From contig JARFQQ010000162.1 of NCBI GenBank assembly GCA_029287695.1, positions 1 to 5,961 of the forward strand: 5,961 bases of DNA, read 5' to 3'. Below the pieces are notes generated by a model. The model was not told the origin of the DNA, did not search any database, and was given only the letters and a program-made list of their open reading frames with translations. Origin of the DNA: Gammaproteobacteria bacterium. Its GTDB lineage: Bacteria > Pseudomonadota > Gammaproteobacteria > Chromatiales > Chromatiaceae. Below are positions 1-5,961 of the stretch, one piece after another. Each line of letters begins with the position of its first letter. Position 1 is the stretch's first letter. The position numbers and the translations under genes were made by a program.

Positions 1-101
1 ACCCTGTCTGTCTGCCCCTTGTCCTTCATCATGTAGTAGAGTCCGGAGCCAAGCGAGCCGAGAATCACCAGTAAAACCAGTAGAATAAAAGCCTTGGCCA
101 T
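1..101 (-). CDS. DUF2909-type small membrane protein (partial, N-terminal 33 codons)
   Basis: Reading the minus strand from the ATG at 101 gives MAKAFILLVLLVILGSLGSG, then LYYMMKDKGQTDR, and the frame stays open to the window edge. Residues 4-23 form one hydrophobic helix. It is followed by a Gly-rich turn and a short charged segment with the pattern L(Y/F)(Y/F)(M/L)(M/L)KDKG. From memory this matches the start of DUF2909 'twin transmembrane' proteins, which are about 70 residues long with two helices. The second helix would lie beyond the left edge. An AAGG at 109-112 (minus strand) sits 7 bases before the ATG and supports this start. In Pseudomonas-like cox clusters such a gene lies reversed between coxC and the SURF1 gene, exactly the position seen here. 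Its molecular function is not established; association with cytochrome oxidase is inferred from neighbourhood only. The call is fairly sure despite truncation because motif, ribosome site and context agree. Confidence 0.75.
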   Translation of the reverse strand, partial: MAKAFILLVLLVILGSLGSGLYYMMKDKGQTDR

Positions 102-108
102 AGTGTAA

Positions 109-112
109 CCTT
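109..112 (-). promoter_or_regulatory. Ribosome binding site of the DUF2909 gene
   Basis: The minus strand reads AAGG followed by TTACACT and then ATG, a 7-base spacer. This decides the start of the partial reverse-strand gene. Confidence 0.5.
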
Positions 113-128
113 GCAACCTGTTTTCGAC

Positions 129-134
129 AGTATA
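129..134 (-). promoter_or_regulatory. Possible -10 element for the DUF2909 gene
   Basis: The minus strand reads TATACT, one mismatch from the sigma70 -10 consensus. Transcription would begin near 122, giving a leader of about 20 bases that contains the AAGG ribosome site. No convincing -35 hexamer is seen 16-18 bases upstream, so this is tentative. Confidence 0.3.
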
Positions 135-146
135 CCCGTCCGATTC

Positions 147-833
147 ATGCCAGTACGACGCTTTTCTCCCGGATTCCTGCTCCTGACACTGCTGTTTGTT
201 GCCCTGACACTTTCACTCGGTTTCTGGCAGCTCGACAGGGAAAAACAGAAGCGGGCATTGCTGGAAATGTACGACACGCGTTCGCAGTCCAGCGTGCCTC
301 TCGAGACAGTCATTGACGACTGGCAGGCGAACCACTACCAGCGCATCGAGGCACGGGGCAATTTCTTGCCCGATAAACAGATTTTTCTTGAAAACCAGGT
401 ACGCGAGGGGCAAGTTGGCTACCATGCCTATATCCCGTTCCGTACTGACGGGAATACGACCATCCTTGTGAACACGGGGTGGCAAAAAGAACTGCAAGAA
501 AACGATGAGATATCGGATGGGCAAGTACAGATCGAGGCATTGCTACGGCCGCCACCCGAGGTCGGCATGAGGCTCGGCAGCCTCGAGCAGACAAGCTTCG
601 ACCGACCCTACCGGACTCCCTACGTCGATATCGGCTGGATCGGCAAGCGACTCGATCTGGACCTGTCACCCTTCGTCCTCTTGCTCGCAAAAGGCAAGGG
701 CGGCGTGATTACAACCGACTGGACACCAGTGAGGATGTCACCAGAACAACACAGGGGATACGCTGTAACCTGGTTCACCCTGGCGGTTGCACTGGTTGTC
801 CTCTTCCTTGCTTACAGCTTCAGAAAAGAATGA
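147..833 (+). CDS. SURF1 family cytochrome c oxidase assembly protein
   Basis: SURF1 (Shy1) proteins are inner-membrane factors that assist heme A delivery to, and assembly of, subunit I of aa3-type oxidase. From the ATG at 147 the product is 228 residues, normal for bacterial SURF1. Helix 1 spans about residues 9-27 and runs into the signature GFWQLDREKQKR at 25-36. A periplasmic domain follows, with N109-TGW112 in the usual strand. The C-terminal family motif PEQHRGYAVTWF at 199-210 leads into helix 2 (about 207-223). H202 is the family's conserved histidine, implicated in heme binding in Paracoccus Surf1. The frame also allows a TTG start at 111. I prefer 147 because it is an ATG and places the helix near the N-terminus as usual, but neither start has a clear Shine-Dalgarno. 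The stop overlaps the next start as ATGA, so translation of the two is probably coupled. Confidence 0.93.
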   Translation: MPVRRFSPGFLLLTLLFVALTLSLGFWQLDREKQKRALLEMYDTRSQSSVPLETVIDDWQANHYQRIEARGNFLPDKQIFLENQVREGQVGYHAYIPFRTDGNTTILVNTGWQKELQENDEISDGQVQIEALLRPPPEVGMRLGSLEQTSFDRPYRTPYVDIGWIGKRLDLDLSPFVLLLAKGKGGVITTDWTPVRMSPEQHRGYAVTWFTLAVALVVLFLAYSFRKE

Positions 834-1414
834 CACGACAACAGAAAACCCTGCTGATTACTGCGCTGGTCTTTGCAGCGCCCCTGCTGCTTGCAATCCT
901 GCTGTTCATCAGGCCGGAGCTGGTCCAGCTTGGCACAAAGAACAACGGCATCCTCGTTACGCCGGCGCGTCCTCTCGACGACCTGGCCATCAGTGTCGCA
1001 GGCCAACCCGGGGACAAGAGCCTGCTCGAGGGAAAGTGGACATGGGCCAGTTTCACCGAGGGCCCCTGCGGTCCAGCCTGTGCCGAACAGCTCTACAAGT
1101 CGCGCCAGGTGCGACTGGCGCTTGGCAAGGATATGGACAAGGGCCAACGGCTACTCGTACAAATCGGCGAGCCGGCCGTGCTCGACCCTCAACTGCTGGA
1201 AGCACATCCTGACCTGATTATTGCGAACAGCGACAAAACTGCCGGGTGGCTGACACAGTTTCATCTCGAGAGTGACAGCATCGAGACAGCTAATCTCTTT
1301 CTTGTCGATCCCCTTGGCAATCTCATGATGTACTACCCGCCCGGGATCGAGGGTCCGAAGATCCTCAAGGATATCCAGCGTCTTGTCAGGGTCTCTTGGA
1401 TCAAACCCAAGTAA
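830..1414 (+). CDS. Membrane-anchored thioredoxin-fold, SCO-like protein of the cox operon
   Basis: The product has 194 residues: a short basic cytoplasmic tail (MTRQQK), one uncleaved hydrophobic anchor at about 8-27, then a periplasmic domain. That domain carries CGPAC (C80 and C84) at the position of the CxxxC copper/redox motif of SCO proteins. It ends with strands NLFLVDPLGNLMMYY at 155-169, which resemble the end of a thioredoxin/SCO fold. By my hand alignment the SCO copper-ligand histidine, normally a few residues before that strand, falls on E152. H126 and H145 are the nearest other histidines. The gene overlaps the SURF1 stop by 4 bases (ATGA) and lies 18 bases before ctaA. A gene in this position is conserved in gammaproteobacterial cox clusters but usually annotated hypothetical. 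A role in thiol or copper chemistry during Cu-A or Cu-B assembly is inference from fold and context. It could equally be a non-copper structural relative. Confidence 0.8.
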   Translation: MTRQQKTLLITALVFAAPLLLAILLFIRPELVQLGTKNNGILVTPARPLDDLAISVAGQPGDKSLLEGKWTWASFTEGPCGPACAEQLYKSRQVRLALGKDMDKGQRLLVQIGEPAVLDPQLLEAHPDLIIANSDKTAGWLTQFHLESDSIETANLFLVDPLGNLMMYYPPGIEGPKILKDIQRLVRVSWIKPK

Positions 1415-1432
1415 CCGGAACGAGTGGCTTCA

Positions 1433-2449
1433 ATGAAAAGCTGGTTTACCCGTCTCAATCTCATCGCCGTCATCATGGCTTTCTGTGTTGTCACGCTCGG
1501 TGCCTACGTCCGACTTTCGGACGCCGGGCTCGGCTGTCCCGACTGGCCCGGCTGCTACGGACTCCTCGTTGCGCCCGATCCGGGGCACGAGGAGGCACTG
1601 AAGGAGTTCCCGGGCGCGCAGATCGACACCGGCAAGGCCTGGAAAGAGATGATCCACCGCTACATCGCGGGTATTCTCGGCCTCCTCATCCTGGCCCTGG
1701 CCATCATCGCCGTTCGAAACCGCCATGATGGCACCCAGCAGGTGAAACTACCCCTCTTCCTCGTCGCGCTGGTGACCTTCCAGGCCCTGCTCGGCATGTG
1801 GACGGTCACTCACCTGGTCGCGCCGGGTATCGTGACGCTGCACCTGCTCATGGGCATGCTGACGCTCGGACTCCTCTGGTGGCAATACCTCAATTCGCGC
1901 ACCACCGGGCCGGCTCTCAACAGTCGGCTTCCGGTCATGAACCTCAAGCCCTGGGCGGTGACGGCACTCGTCGTGGTGTTTGCGCAGATCGCACTCGGCG
2001 GCTGGGTCAGCGCCAACTATGCGGCGCTGCACTGCCCTGACTTCCCCAAATGCCAGCAATCCTGGTGGCCGCCAATGGATTTCGCAGGCGCGTTCGACAT
2101 CTTCCACGAGTACGGCGTCAACTACGAAGGCGGGCGGCTGACCAACGACCAGGGGGTCACCGTGCATATGATGCACCGCCTCGGCGCAGTGATCACGCTC
2201 ATCTATATCGGCGCAGTCGGCATCATGGCATCGCTGAAATCCAACCTCGCCTACCGAGAAGCCGGCATCGCCATGCTGCTGATCGTCTCGGGACAGTTCC
2301 TGATCGGTATCTCCATCGTCATTTATGTATTGCCTCTGCCTCTCGCCGTCGCGCATAATGGCGGTGCAGCATTGCTGCTACTCTCTGTCATCTATCTAAA
2401 TTACAAAACAAGACAGAGCAAAGTGAGCTTAATCACGACGGGAGATTGA
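1433..2449 (+). CDS. ctaA: Heme A synthase, COX15/CtaA family
   Basis: The enzyme oxidises the C8 methyl of heme O to a formyl group, making heme A for aa3 oxidase in the inner membrane. From the ATG at 1433 the product has 338 residues with about eight hydrophobic helices in two related four-helix halves. The first helix runs into GAYVRLSDAGLGCPDWPGC at 23-41. The four heme-ligand-type histidines are present: H75 (EMIHRYIAG), H137 (TLHLLMG), H248 (MMHRLGA) and H308 (VAHNGG). E72, three residues before H75, matches the conserved catalytic Glu of CtaA. Each half carries an outward loop cysteine pair, C35/C41 and C201/C207. A GTG start at 1424 is possible, but GAG at 1422-1424 lies 8 bases before the ATG at 1433, a better ribosome spacing. 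The start is 18 bases after the SCO-like gene, and the stop is one base before ctaB. No oddities; the call is firm. Confidence 0.95.
   Translation: MKSWFTRLNLIAVIMAFCVVTLGAYVRLSDAGLGCPDWPGCYGLLVAPDPGHEEALKEFPGAQIDTGKAWKEMIHRYIAGILGLLILALAIIAVRNRHDGTQQVKLPLFLVALVTFQALLGMWTVTHLVAPGIVTLHLLMGMLTLGLLWWQYLNSRTTGPALNSRLPVMNLKPWAVTALVVVFAQIALGGWVSANYAALHCPDFPKCQQSWWPPMDFAGAFDIFHEYGVNYEGGRLTNDQGVTVHMMHRLGAVITLIYIGAVGIMASLKSNLAYREAGIAMLLIVSGQFLIGISIVIYVLPLPLAVAHNGGAALLLLSVIYLNYKTRQSKVSLITTGD
2441..2445 (+). promoter_or_regulatory. Ribosome binding site of ctaB
   Basis: GGAGA lies 5 bases before the ATG at 2451 and is embedded in the last codons of ctaA. It is the clearest Shine-Dalgarno in the operon and fixes the ctaB start. 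Its placement implies that ribosomes finishing ctaA pass over it. Confidence 0.7.
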
Positions 2450-2450
2450 T

Positions 2451-3365
2451 ATGGAGCTGAGTATTCCGAGGCTCGTGCGCTTCCCCTGGAGGGAGTGTTA
2501 CCAGCTGTGCAAGCCAAAGGTTGTTGCACTCATCGTCTTCACCGCCATCGTCGGTATGCTTCTCTCTACCGATGGCATGGTTCCCCTGGATACCTTTGTC
2601 TTCGCGACCATCGGCATCGGACTCGGGGCGGCATCAGGTGCAGCGATCAACCACTTCGTCGACCAGCGCATCGACGCTATCATGGAGCGCACGAAGAACC
2701 GTCCCTTGCCGCAAGGCCAGTTGACGCCGCGCATGGCGCTGACTTTCGCAATTTCCATCGGCATGCTCTCGATGCTGATCCTCTACTTTCTGGTCAATCC
2801 GCTGACCGCGCTGCTGACGTTCATCTCCATGGTCGGCTACGCCATTGTCTACACCATGTTCCTGAAACGCGCCACGCCGCAGAACATCGTTCTCGGCGGT
2901 GCTGCGGGTGCTGCACCCCCCATCCTCGGCTGGGCAGCCATGACAGGTGAGGTCAACTACGACGCCCTGCTGCTGTTCCTGATTATTTTTGTCTGGACAC
3001 CGCCGCATTTCTGGGCACTGGCGATCAAGCGCAGAAAGGAGTACGCCAAGGCTGACATCCCGATGCTACCCGTGACCCACGGCGTGATCTTCACGAAATA
3101 CCATATCCTGCTCTACACGCTGCTGCTCTTCGCGGTCACCCTGATGCCATTCGTGACCCAGATGAGCGGACTGATCTATCTCGCGGGTGCGATCGCGCTT
3201 GGCATCGGATTCATCTACCACGCGACGAAGCTCTGCTGTACCGAGGGCGACCAGCACTCGATGAAGACCTTCGGCTACTCGATTTTCTATCTCAGCGCGC
3301 TCTTTGCGTTCCTGCTGCTCGACCACTATGCGCGCGAGTTCATCCGCGCATTTTTCCTCACCTGA
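2451..3365 (+). CDS. ctaB: Protoheme IX farnesyltransferase (heme O synthase), CtaB/CyoE/COX10
   Basis: This UbiA-superfamily membrane prenyltransferase adds a farnesyl-derived chain to the heme B vinyl group, giving heme O, the substrate of CtaA encoded just upstream. The product has 304 residues, normal for the family, with about nine hydrophobic segments. LCKPKVVALIVFTAIVG at 19-35 is the characteristic first helix. The Mg-diphosphate motif NHFVDQRID at 67-75 (N67, D71, D75) is followed by MERTKNRPLP at 78-87. Residues 182-190 read WTPPHFWAL, and the second polar loop YAKADIPMLPV is at 198-208, both diagnostic of CtaB/COX10. I call it ctaB rather than cyoE because it is paired with ctaA in a cox operon rather than with quinol oxidase genes. 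The gene follows ctaA after one base and is the last gene before a strong terminator. No missing motif is seen. Confidence 0.96.
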   Translation: MELSIPRLVRFPWRECYQLCKPKVVALIVFTAIVGMLLSTDGMVPLDTFVFATIGIGLGAASGAAINHFVDQRIDAIMERTKNRPLPQGQLTPRMALTFAISIGMLSMLILYFLVNPLTALLTFISMVGYAIVYTMFLKRATPQNIVLGGAAGAAPPILGWAAMTGEVNYDALLLFLIIFVWTPPHFWALAIKRRKEYAKADIPMLPVTHGVIFTKYHILLYTLLLFAVTLMPFVTQMSGLIYLAGAIALGIGFIYHATKLCCTEGDQHSMKTFGYSIFYLSALFAFLLLDHYAREFIRAFFLT

Positions 3366-3386
3366 CAGCGGCACTGCATCTCGCTG

Positions 3387-3413
3387 AAACCGCCCCCCAT
3401 GGGGCGGTTTTTT
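3387..3413 (+). terminator. Rho-independent terminator of the cox assembly operon
   Basis: A perfect 10-base-pair stem, AAACCGCCCC at 3387-3396 with GGGGCGGTTT at 3401-3410, closes a 4-base loop and is followed by further T residues, giving an unbroken T6 at 3408-3413. It lies 21 bases after the ctaB stop. Read from the minus strand, the same hairpin is 18 bases past the aldolase stop but is followed by only three T residues and then CAG, so any bidirectional action would be weaker. Confidence 0.9.
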
Positions 3414-3428
3414 GTTTAAGAGGGAAAA

Positions 3429-4058
3429 TCAGCCCGCCTTGCGGAAGAGTGCCCCGAGCTCGCCGGAAGCGGCCTGGAGTGTTTCTCCCCAGGTGATGAT
3501 GCCATCCTCGTGGCCAGCCATGCTGATGGTATGCCAGTCACCCATGCCGACCGCAAGCAGGCGCTCCATCTCGGCGGCCATTTCCGGTGTGCCATAGGGA
3601 ACATCGCGCGCTGTCTGCGGAAGCCCGAGTTCAGCGGCATGGCGCCAGATCTGAGGGCTATGAACATGAATCACGGCTTGCGCCCGGGGGAGTTGCCGGT
3701 AGATAACTGCGTGTGTCATCGCCTCCGAGGAAGGCCTGATGGCACCCTCGGCGACAAGCCTGTTACGGGCGGGATCACAGTCGGTCACAAGCGCATAACT
3801 CTCGGCGCCCATCGAATCCAGATGCCCGGTCTGGGTACCAGAGATAATGAAGGCGTCGCTGCCGGGGGCCAGCCTGTGGCTGATGTTGCCAAAACCGAGT
3901 CCATCGTAGCGTTGCGGATCCCTGCCCCCGATCAAGCCGAGCGCCCGGAATTTCCGGCGACACTGTTCGACTGCCCCGAGGCCCGGAAATTCAATGGATG
4001 GCGTCTCGCGGAACTCGAGGCTGAATTTGATGACGCCCTCGCGCTCGATATTGACCAT
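3429..4058 (-). CDS. Class II aldolase/adducin family protein, substrate unknown
   Basis: From the ATG at 4058 the product has 209 residues, typical of zinc-dependent class II aldolases and epimerases (FucA/AraD fold, cytoplasmic). Family landmarks appear in order: GNISHR at 57-62, the phosphate-loop-like SGTQTG at 73-78, PSSE at 109-112 with E112 the likely acid/base, the zinc pair H131-V-H133, and a third zinc histidine H183 in AGHEDG. The spacing of 19 residues from E112 to H131 equals that in E. coli FucA (E73 to H92). The first 25 or so residues (MVNIEREGVIKFSLEF) precede the aldolase helix and look like a beta hairpin. The frame extends upstream to a TTG at 4118, but the ATG is favoured; no strong Shine-Dalgarno is visible. 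The gene converges on ctaB and diverges from mnmG, with no sugar kinase, isomerase or transporter nearby. The substrate could be a sugar phosphate or another hydroxy-carbonyl compound; I cannot choose. MtnB is a possible relative. Confidence 0.88.
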   Translation of the reverse strand: MVNIEREGVIKFSLEFRETPSIEFPGLGAVEQCRRKFRALGLIGGRDPQRYDGLGFGNISHRLAPGSDAFIISGTQTGHLDSMGAESYALVTDCDPARNRLVAEGAIRPSSEAMTHAVIYRQLPRAQAVIHVHSPQIWRHAAELGLPQTARDVPYGTPEMAAEMERLLAVGMGDWHTISMAGHEDGIITWGETLQAASGELGALFRKAG

Positions 4059-4091
4059 GATGATTCTGGCGATGTAAGTCGCTCTTTTACC

Positions 4092-4100
4092 TGCTAAAAT
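4092..4100 (+). promoter_or_regulatory. Possible extended -10 promoter of mnmG
   Basis: TGCTAAAAT fits the extended -10 pattern TGn-TATAAT with one hexamer mismatch and lies 38 bases before the mnmG ATG. No good -35 is present at 16-18 bases, which an extended -10 would tolerate. The site lies in the short divergent gap between the aldolase gene and mnmG, where a promoter is expected. Confidence 0.4.
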
Positions 4101-4138
4101 CCGCACGTTTACGTTCAACGGCTATTCTATCCGTAATC

Positions 4139-5961
4139 ATGCTTTACGCGCACACCTATGATGTCATTATCATCGGCGGCGGTCATGCCGGCACCGAGGC
4201 CGCGCTTGCGAGTGCGCGCATGGGTGCCGATACCCTGCTGCTGACACACAATATCGAGACGCTCGGCCAGATGAGCTGCAATCCCGCCATCGGCGGTATC
4301 GGCAAGGGGCATCTCGTCAAGGAAATCGATGCGCTCGGCGGGCTCATGGCCCATGCAGCCGATGTCGGGGGCATCCAGTTCCGTGTGCTCAATTCGCGCA
4401 AGGGCCCTGCCGTGCGCGCAACCCGGGCCCAGGCCGACCGGCTCCTCTACAAGGCTGCCGTGCGCCAGACCCTCGAGAACCAGCCGAACCTCGACATTTT
4501 CCAGCAGCCCGTCACCGACCTCATCGTAAAGAACGACCAGGTCACGGGCGTCGTTACCCAGATGGATCTGAAATTCCACGCAAGGGCCGTGGTGCTGACT
4601 GTCGGCACCTTTCTCGGTGGCCGCATCCATATCGGCCTCGAAAACTACGAGGGCGGCCGGGCCGGTGACCCGCCCTCGAACCGGCTGGCAAAGCGTTTGC
4701 GTGAACTCCCGCTCCGGGTCGACCGTCTCAAGACGGGAACACCCCCGCGCATCGACAGCCGCACGATCGACTTTTCCGTCATGGACGAGCAACCGGGCGA
4801 TTCCCCGGTGCCCACCTTTTCCTTCATGGGTAAAGCAGAAGAACATCCCCGCCAGATCAGCTGCTGGATCACGCGCACCAATGAACGCACGCATGAGATC
4901 ATTCGAGGCGGTCTCGAACGCTCACCGATGTACTCGGGCGTCATCGAAGGTGTCGGGCCGCGCTATTGTCCCTCCATCGAAGACAAGGTCGTGCGCTTCT
5001 CAGACAAGAATTCACACCAGATCTTCGTCGAACCCGAGGGACTGACCGTCAACGAGGTTTATCCCAACGGCATCTCGACCTCTCTGCCATTCGACATCCA
5101 GATGCAGCTGGTCCGGTCGATGCAGGGCTTCGAAAATGCGCGCATCACCCGCCCCGGCTATGCCATCGAGTACGACTTTTTCGATCCACGTGACCTCAAG
5201 CCTTCGCTCGAGACCAGGCATATCAGTCATCTCTTCTTCGCCGGCCAGATCAACGGAACGACCGGCTACGAGGAGGCTGCAGCGCAAGGATTGCTGGCAG
5301 CGATCAATGCCGTGCAAAAAATCCGGGAGCAGGACGCCTGGGCACCCCGCCGTGATGAGGGCTATATCGGCGTGCTTGTCGATGACCTGGTAACACTTGG
5401 TACACAGGAGCCTTACCGCATGTTCACGAGTCGCGCCGAGTTCAGGTTACTGCTGCGCGAGGACAACGCAGACCTGCGCCTGACGGAGAAGGGACGCGAA
5501 CTCGGGCTCGTGGACGATTTGCGCTGGCAGGCGTTCTGCGAGAAACGCGAGGCAATCGAGAAGGAGCAGCAACGTCTGCGCGCGCACCTGGTGCGCCCTG
5601 CCGATCTCTCTGCAGAACAGGCGCACGACCTGCTCAATGACGAACTGCGACGCGAAACCCGTGCGCTCGATCTGCTCTCACGCCCGCAACTCGACTACCG
5701 GAAGCTCATGACCATCGAGGATGTTGGCCCGGGACATCCGGATCCGAAAGTCGCCGAGCAGGTCGAGATCCAGGCGAAATACGCCGGCTACATCGACCGC
5801 CAGCATCTCGAAATCGCACGCACCCGCGAGAGCGCCGGCATGCAACTTCCCGAAGACTTCGATTATGCCCGGGTCCATGGGCTCTCGACAGAGTTGCGGG
5901 AGAAATTTCAGCAGCACAGGCCCTCAACGGTTGGCCAGGCTGCGAGAATCCCGGGCGTGAC
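4139..5961 (+). CDS. mnmG: tRNA uridine-5-carboxymethylaminomethyl modification enzyme MnmG/GidA (partial, C-terminus cut)
   Basis: MnmG is an FAD- and NADH-using enzyme that, with the GTPase MnmE, installs the (carboxymethyl)aminomethyl group at C5 of wobble U34 in several tRNAs. From the ATG at 4139, 607 codons stay open to the window end, finishing AARIPGV; E. coli MnmG has 629 residues, so about 20 are missing. The FAD-binding motif [14 protein letters not shown] is at 9-22, followed by [19 protein letters not shown] at 46-64 with C47. [11 protein letters not shown] is at 196-206. Family signature 1, [11 protein letters not shown], is at 273-283 with C277. Signature 2, [17 protein letters not shown], is at 368-384. 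C47 and C277 fall at the same numbers as the functionally important E. coli cysteines. The C-terminal helical region, which contacts MnmE and tRNA, begins after about 540. The start matches the usual length before the FAD motif, although no clear Shine-Dalgarno precedes it. rsmG (gidB) commonly follows. Confidence 0.97.
   Translation, partial: MLYAHTYDVIIIGGGHAGTEAALASARMGADTLLLTHNIETLGQMSCNPAIGGIGKGHLVKEIDALGGLMAHAADVGGIQFRVLNSRKGPAVRATRAQADRLLYKAAVRQTLENQPNLDIFQQPVTDLIVKNDQVTGVVTQMDLKFHARAVVLTVGTFLGGRIHIGLENYEGGRAGDPPSNRLAKRLRELPLRVDRLKTGTPPRIDSRTIDFSVMDEQPGDSPVPTFSFMGKAEEHPRQISCWITRTNERTHEIIRGGLERSPMYSGVIEGVGPRYCPSIEDKVVRFSDKNSHQIFVEPEGLTVNEVYPNGISTSLPFDIQMQLVRSMQGFENARITRPGYAIEYDFFDPRDLKPSLETRHISHLFFAGQINGTTGYEEAAAQGLLAAINAVQKIREQDAWAPRRDEGYIGVLVDDLVTLGTQEPYRMFTSRAEFRLLLREDNADLRLTEKGRELGLVDDLRWQAFCEKREAIEKEQQRLRAHLVRPADLSAEQAHDLLNDELRRETRALDLLSRPQLDYRKLMTIEDVGPGHPDPKVAEQVEIQAKYAGYIDRQHLEIARTRESAGMQLPEDFDYARVHGLSTELREKFQQHRPSTVGQAARIPGV

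Noticed and set aside
111..146. TTG start at 111 extending SURF1 by 12 residues
   Set aside because: It has no ribosome site, uses a rare start, would put an unusual extension before the first helix, and would overlap the proposed divergent promoter. The ATG at 147 fits the family better, though this is not certain.
65..313. 82-codon minus-strand frame spanning the SURF1 start
   Set aside because: It overlaps both the SURF1 N-terminus and the DUF2909 start in a different frame, and the product has no recognisable features. The frame starting at 101 has a ribosome site and family motif.
1748..2356. 202-codon open frame on the minus strand
   Set aside because: It is antisense to ctaA, which has all four histidines and both cysteine pairs. 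The antisense product is highly charged and low in complexity, as expected of a shadow frame.
3510..4097. 195-codon plus-strand frame opposite the aldolase gene
   Set aside because: The minus-strand aldolase carries the full zinc and catalytic motif set. The plus frame shows no domain and sits downstream of a strong terminator.
4059..4138. Origin of replication or DnaA boxes in the gap before mnmG
   Set aside because: The gap is only 80 bases, and I see no TTATCCACA-like repeats or AT-rich unwinding element in it.
4127..4894. 255-codon open frame on the minus strand
   Set aside because: It lies wholly antisense to mnmG, whose product shows every family motif in register from 4139 to the window end. 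The antisense product has no recognisable domain; long antisense frames are common opposite GC-rich genes.

Overview
The window looks like a moderately GC-rich gammaproteobacterial chromosome carrying an aa3-type cytochrome c oxidase. The basis is the gene order: a reverse-strand DUF2909 gene, then SURF1, a conserved small membrane-anchored protein, COX15/CtaA and CtaB. From memory this matches the tail of the cox cluster in Pseudomonas-like genomes, where coxB, coxA, ctaG and coxC lie just upstream. Those subunit genes would be off the left edge. The species cannot be named from this sequence.

Layout. Bases 1-101 (minus) hold the first 33 codons of a small DUF2909-type membrane protein. Bases 147-3365 (plus) are a compact four-gene operon for oxidase maturation: SURF1, a thioredoxin-fold/SCO-like anchored protein with a CxxxC motif, heme A synthase (ctaA) and heme O synthase (ctaB). 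Junctions are tight: an ATGA overlap, an 18-base gap and a 1-base gap. A strong hairpin with a T-tract at 3387-3413 ends the operon. Bases 3429-4058 (minus) hold a convergent class II aldolase/adducin-family gene with a complete zinc and catalytic residue set but no identifiable substrate. From 4139 to the right edge runs mnmG (gidA), divergent from the aldolase gene and cut off about 20 residues before its expected end.

How the genes work together. CtaB farnesylates protoheme to heme O and CtaA oxidises it to heme A. SURF1 assists insertion of heme A into subunit I. The CxxxC protein probably acts on thiols or copper on the periplasmic face. The aldolase gene is on the opposite strand with no visible link to oxidase assembly. 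MnmG modifies the tRNA wobble uridine and belongs to a separate transcription unit, often close to oriC.

Most of the window is ordinary conserved housekeeping sequence. I see no mobile element, CRISPR array, RNA gene or clearly novel system, and no gene-free stretch longer than about 80 bases. The least understood parts are the SCO-like protein, which appears to lack the copper-ligand histidine, the DUF2909 gene and the aldolase-family gene.
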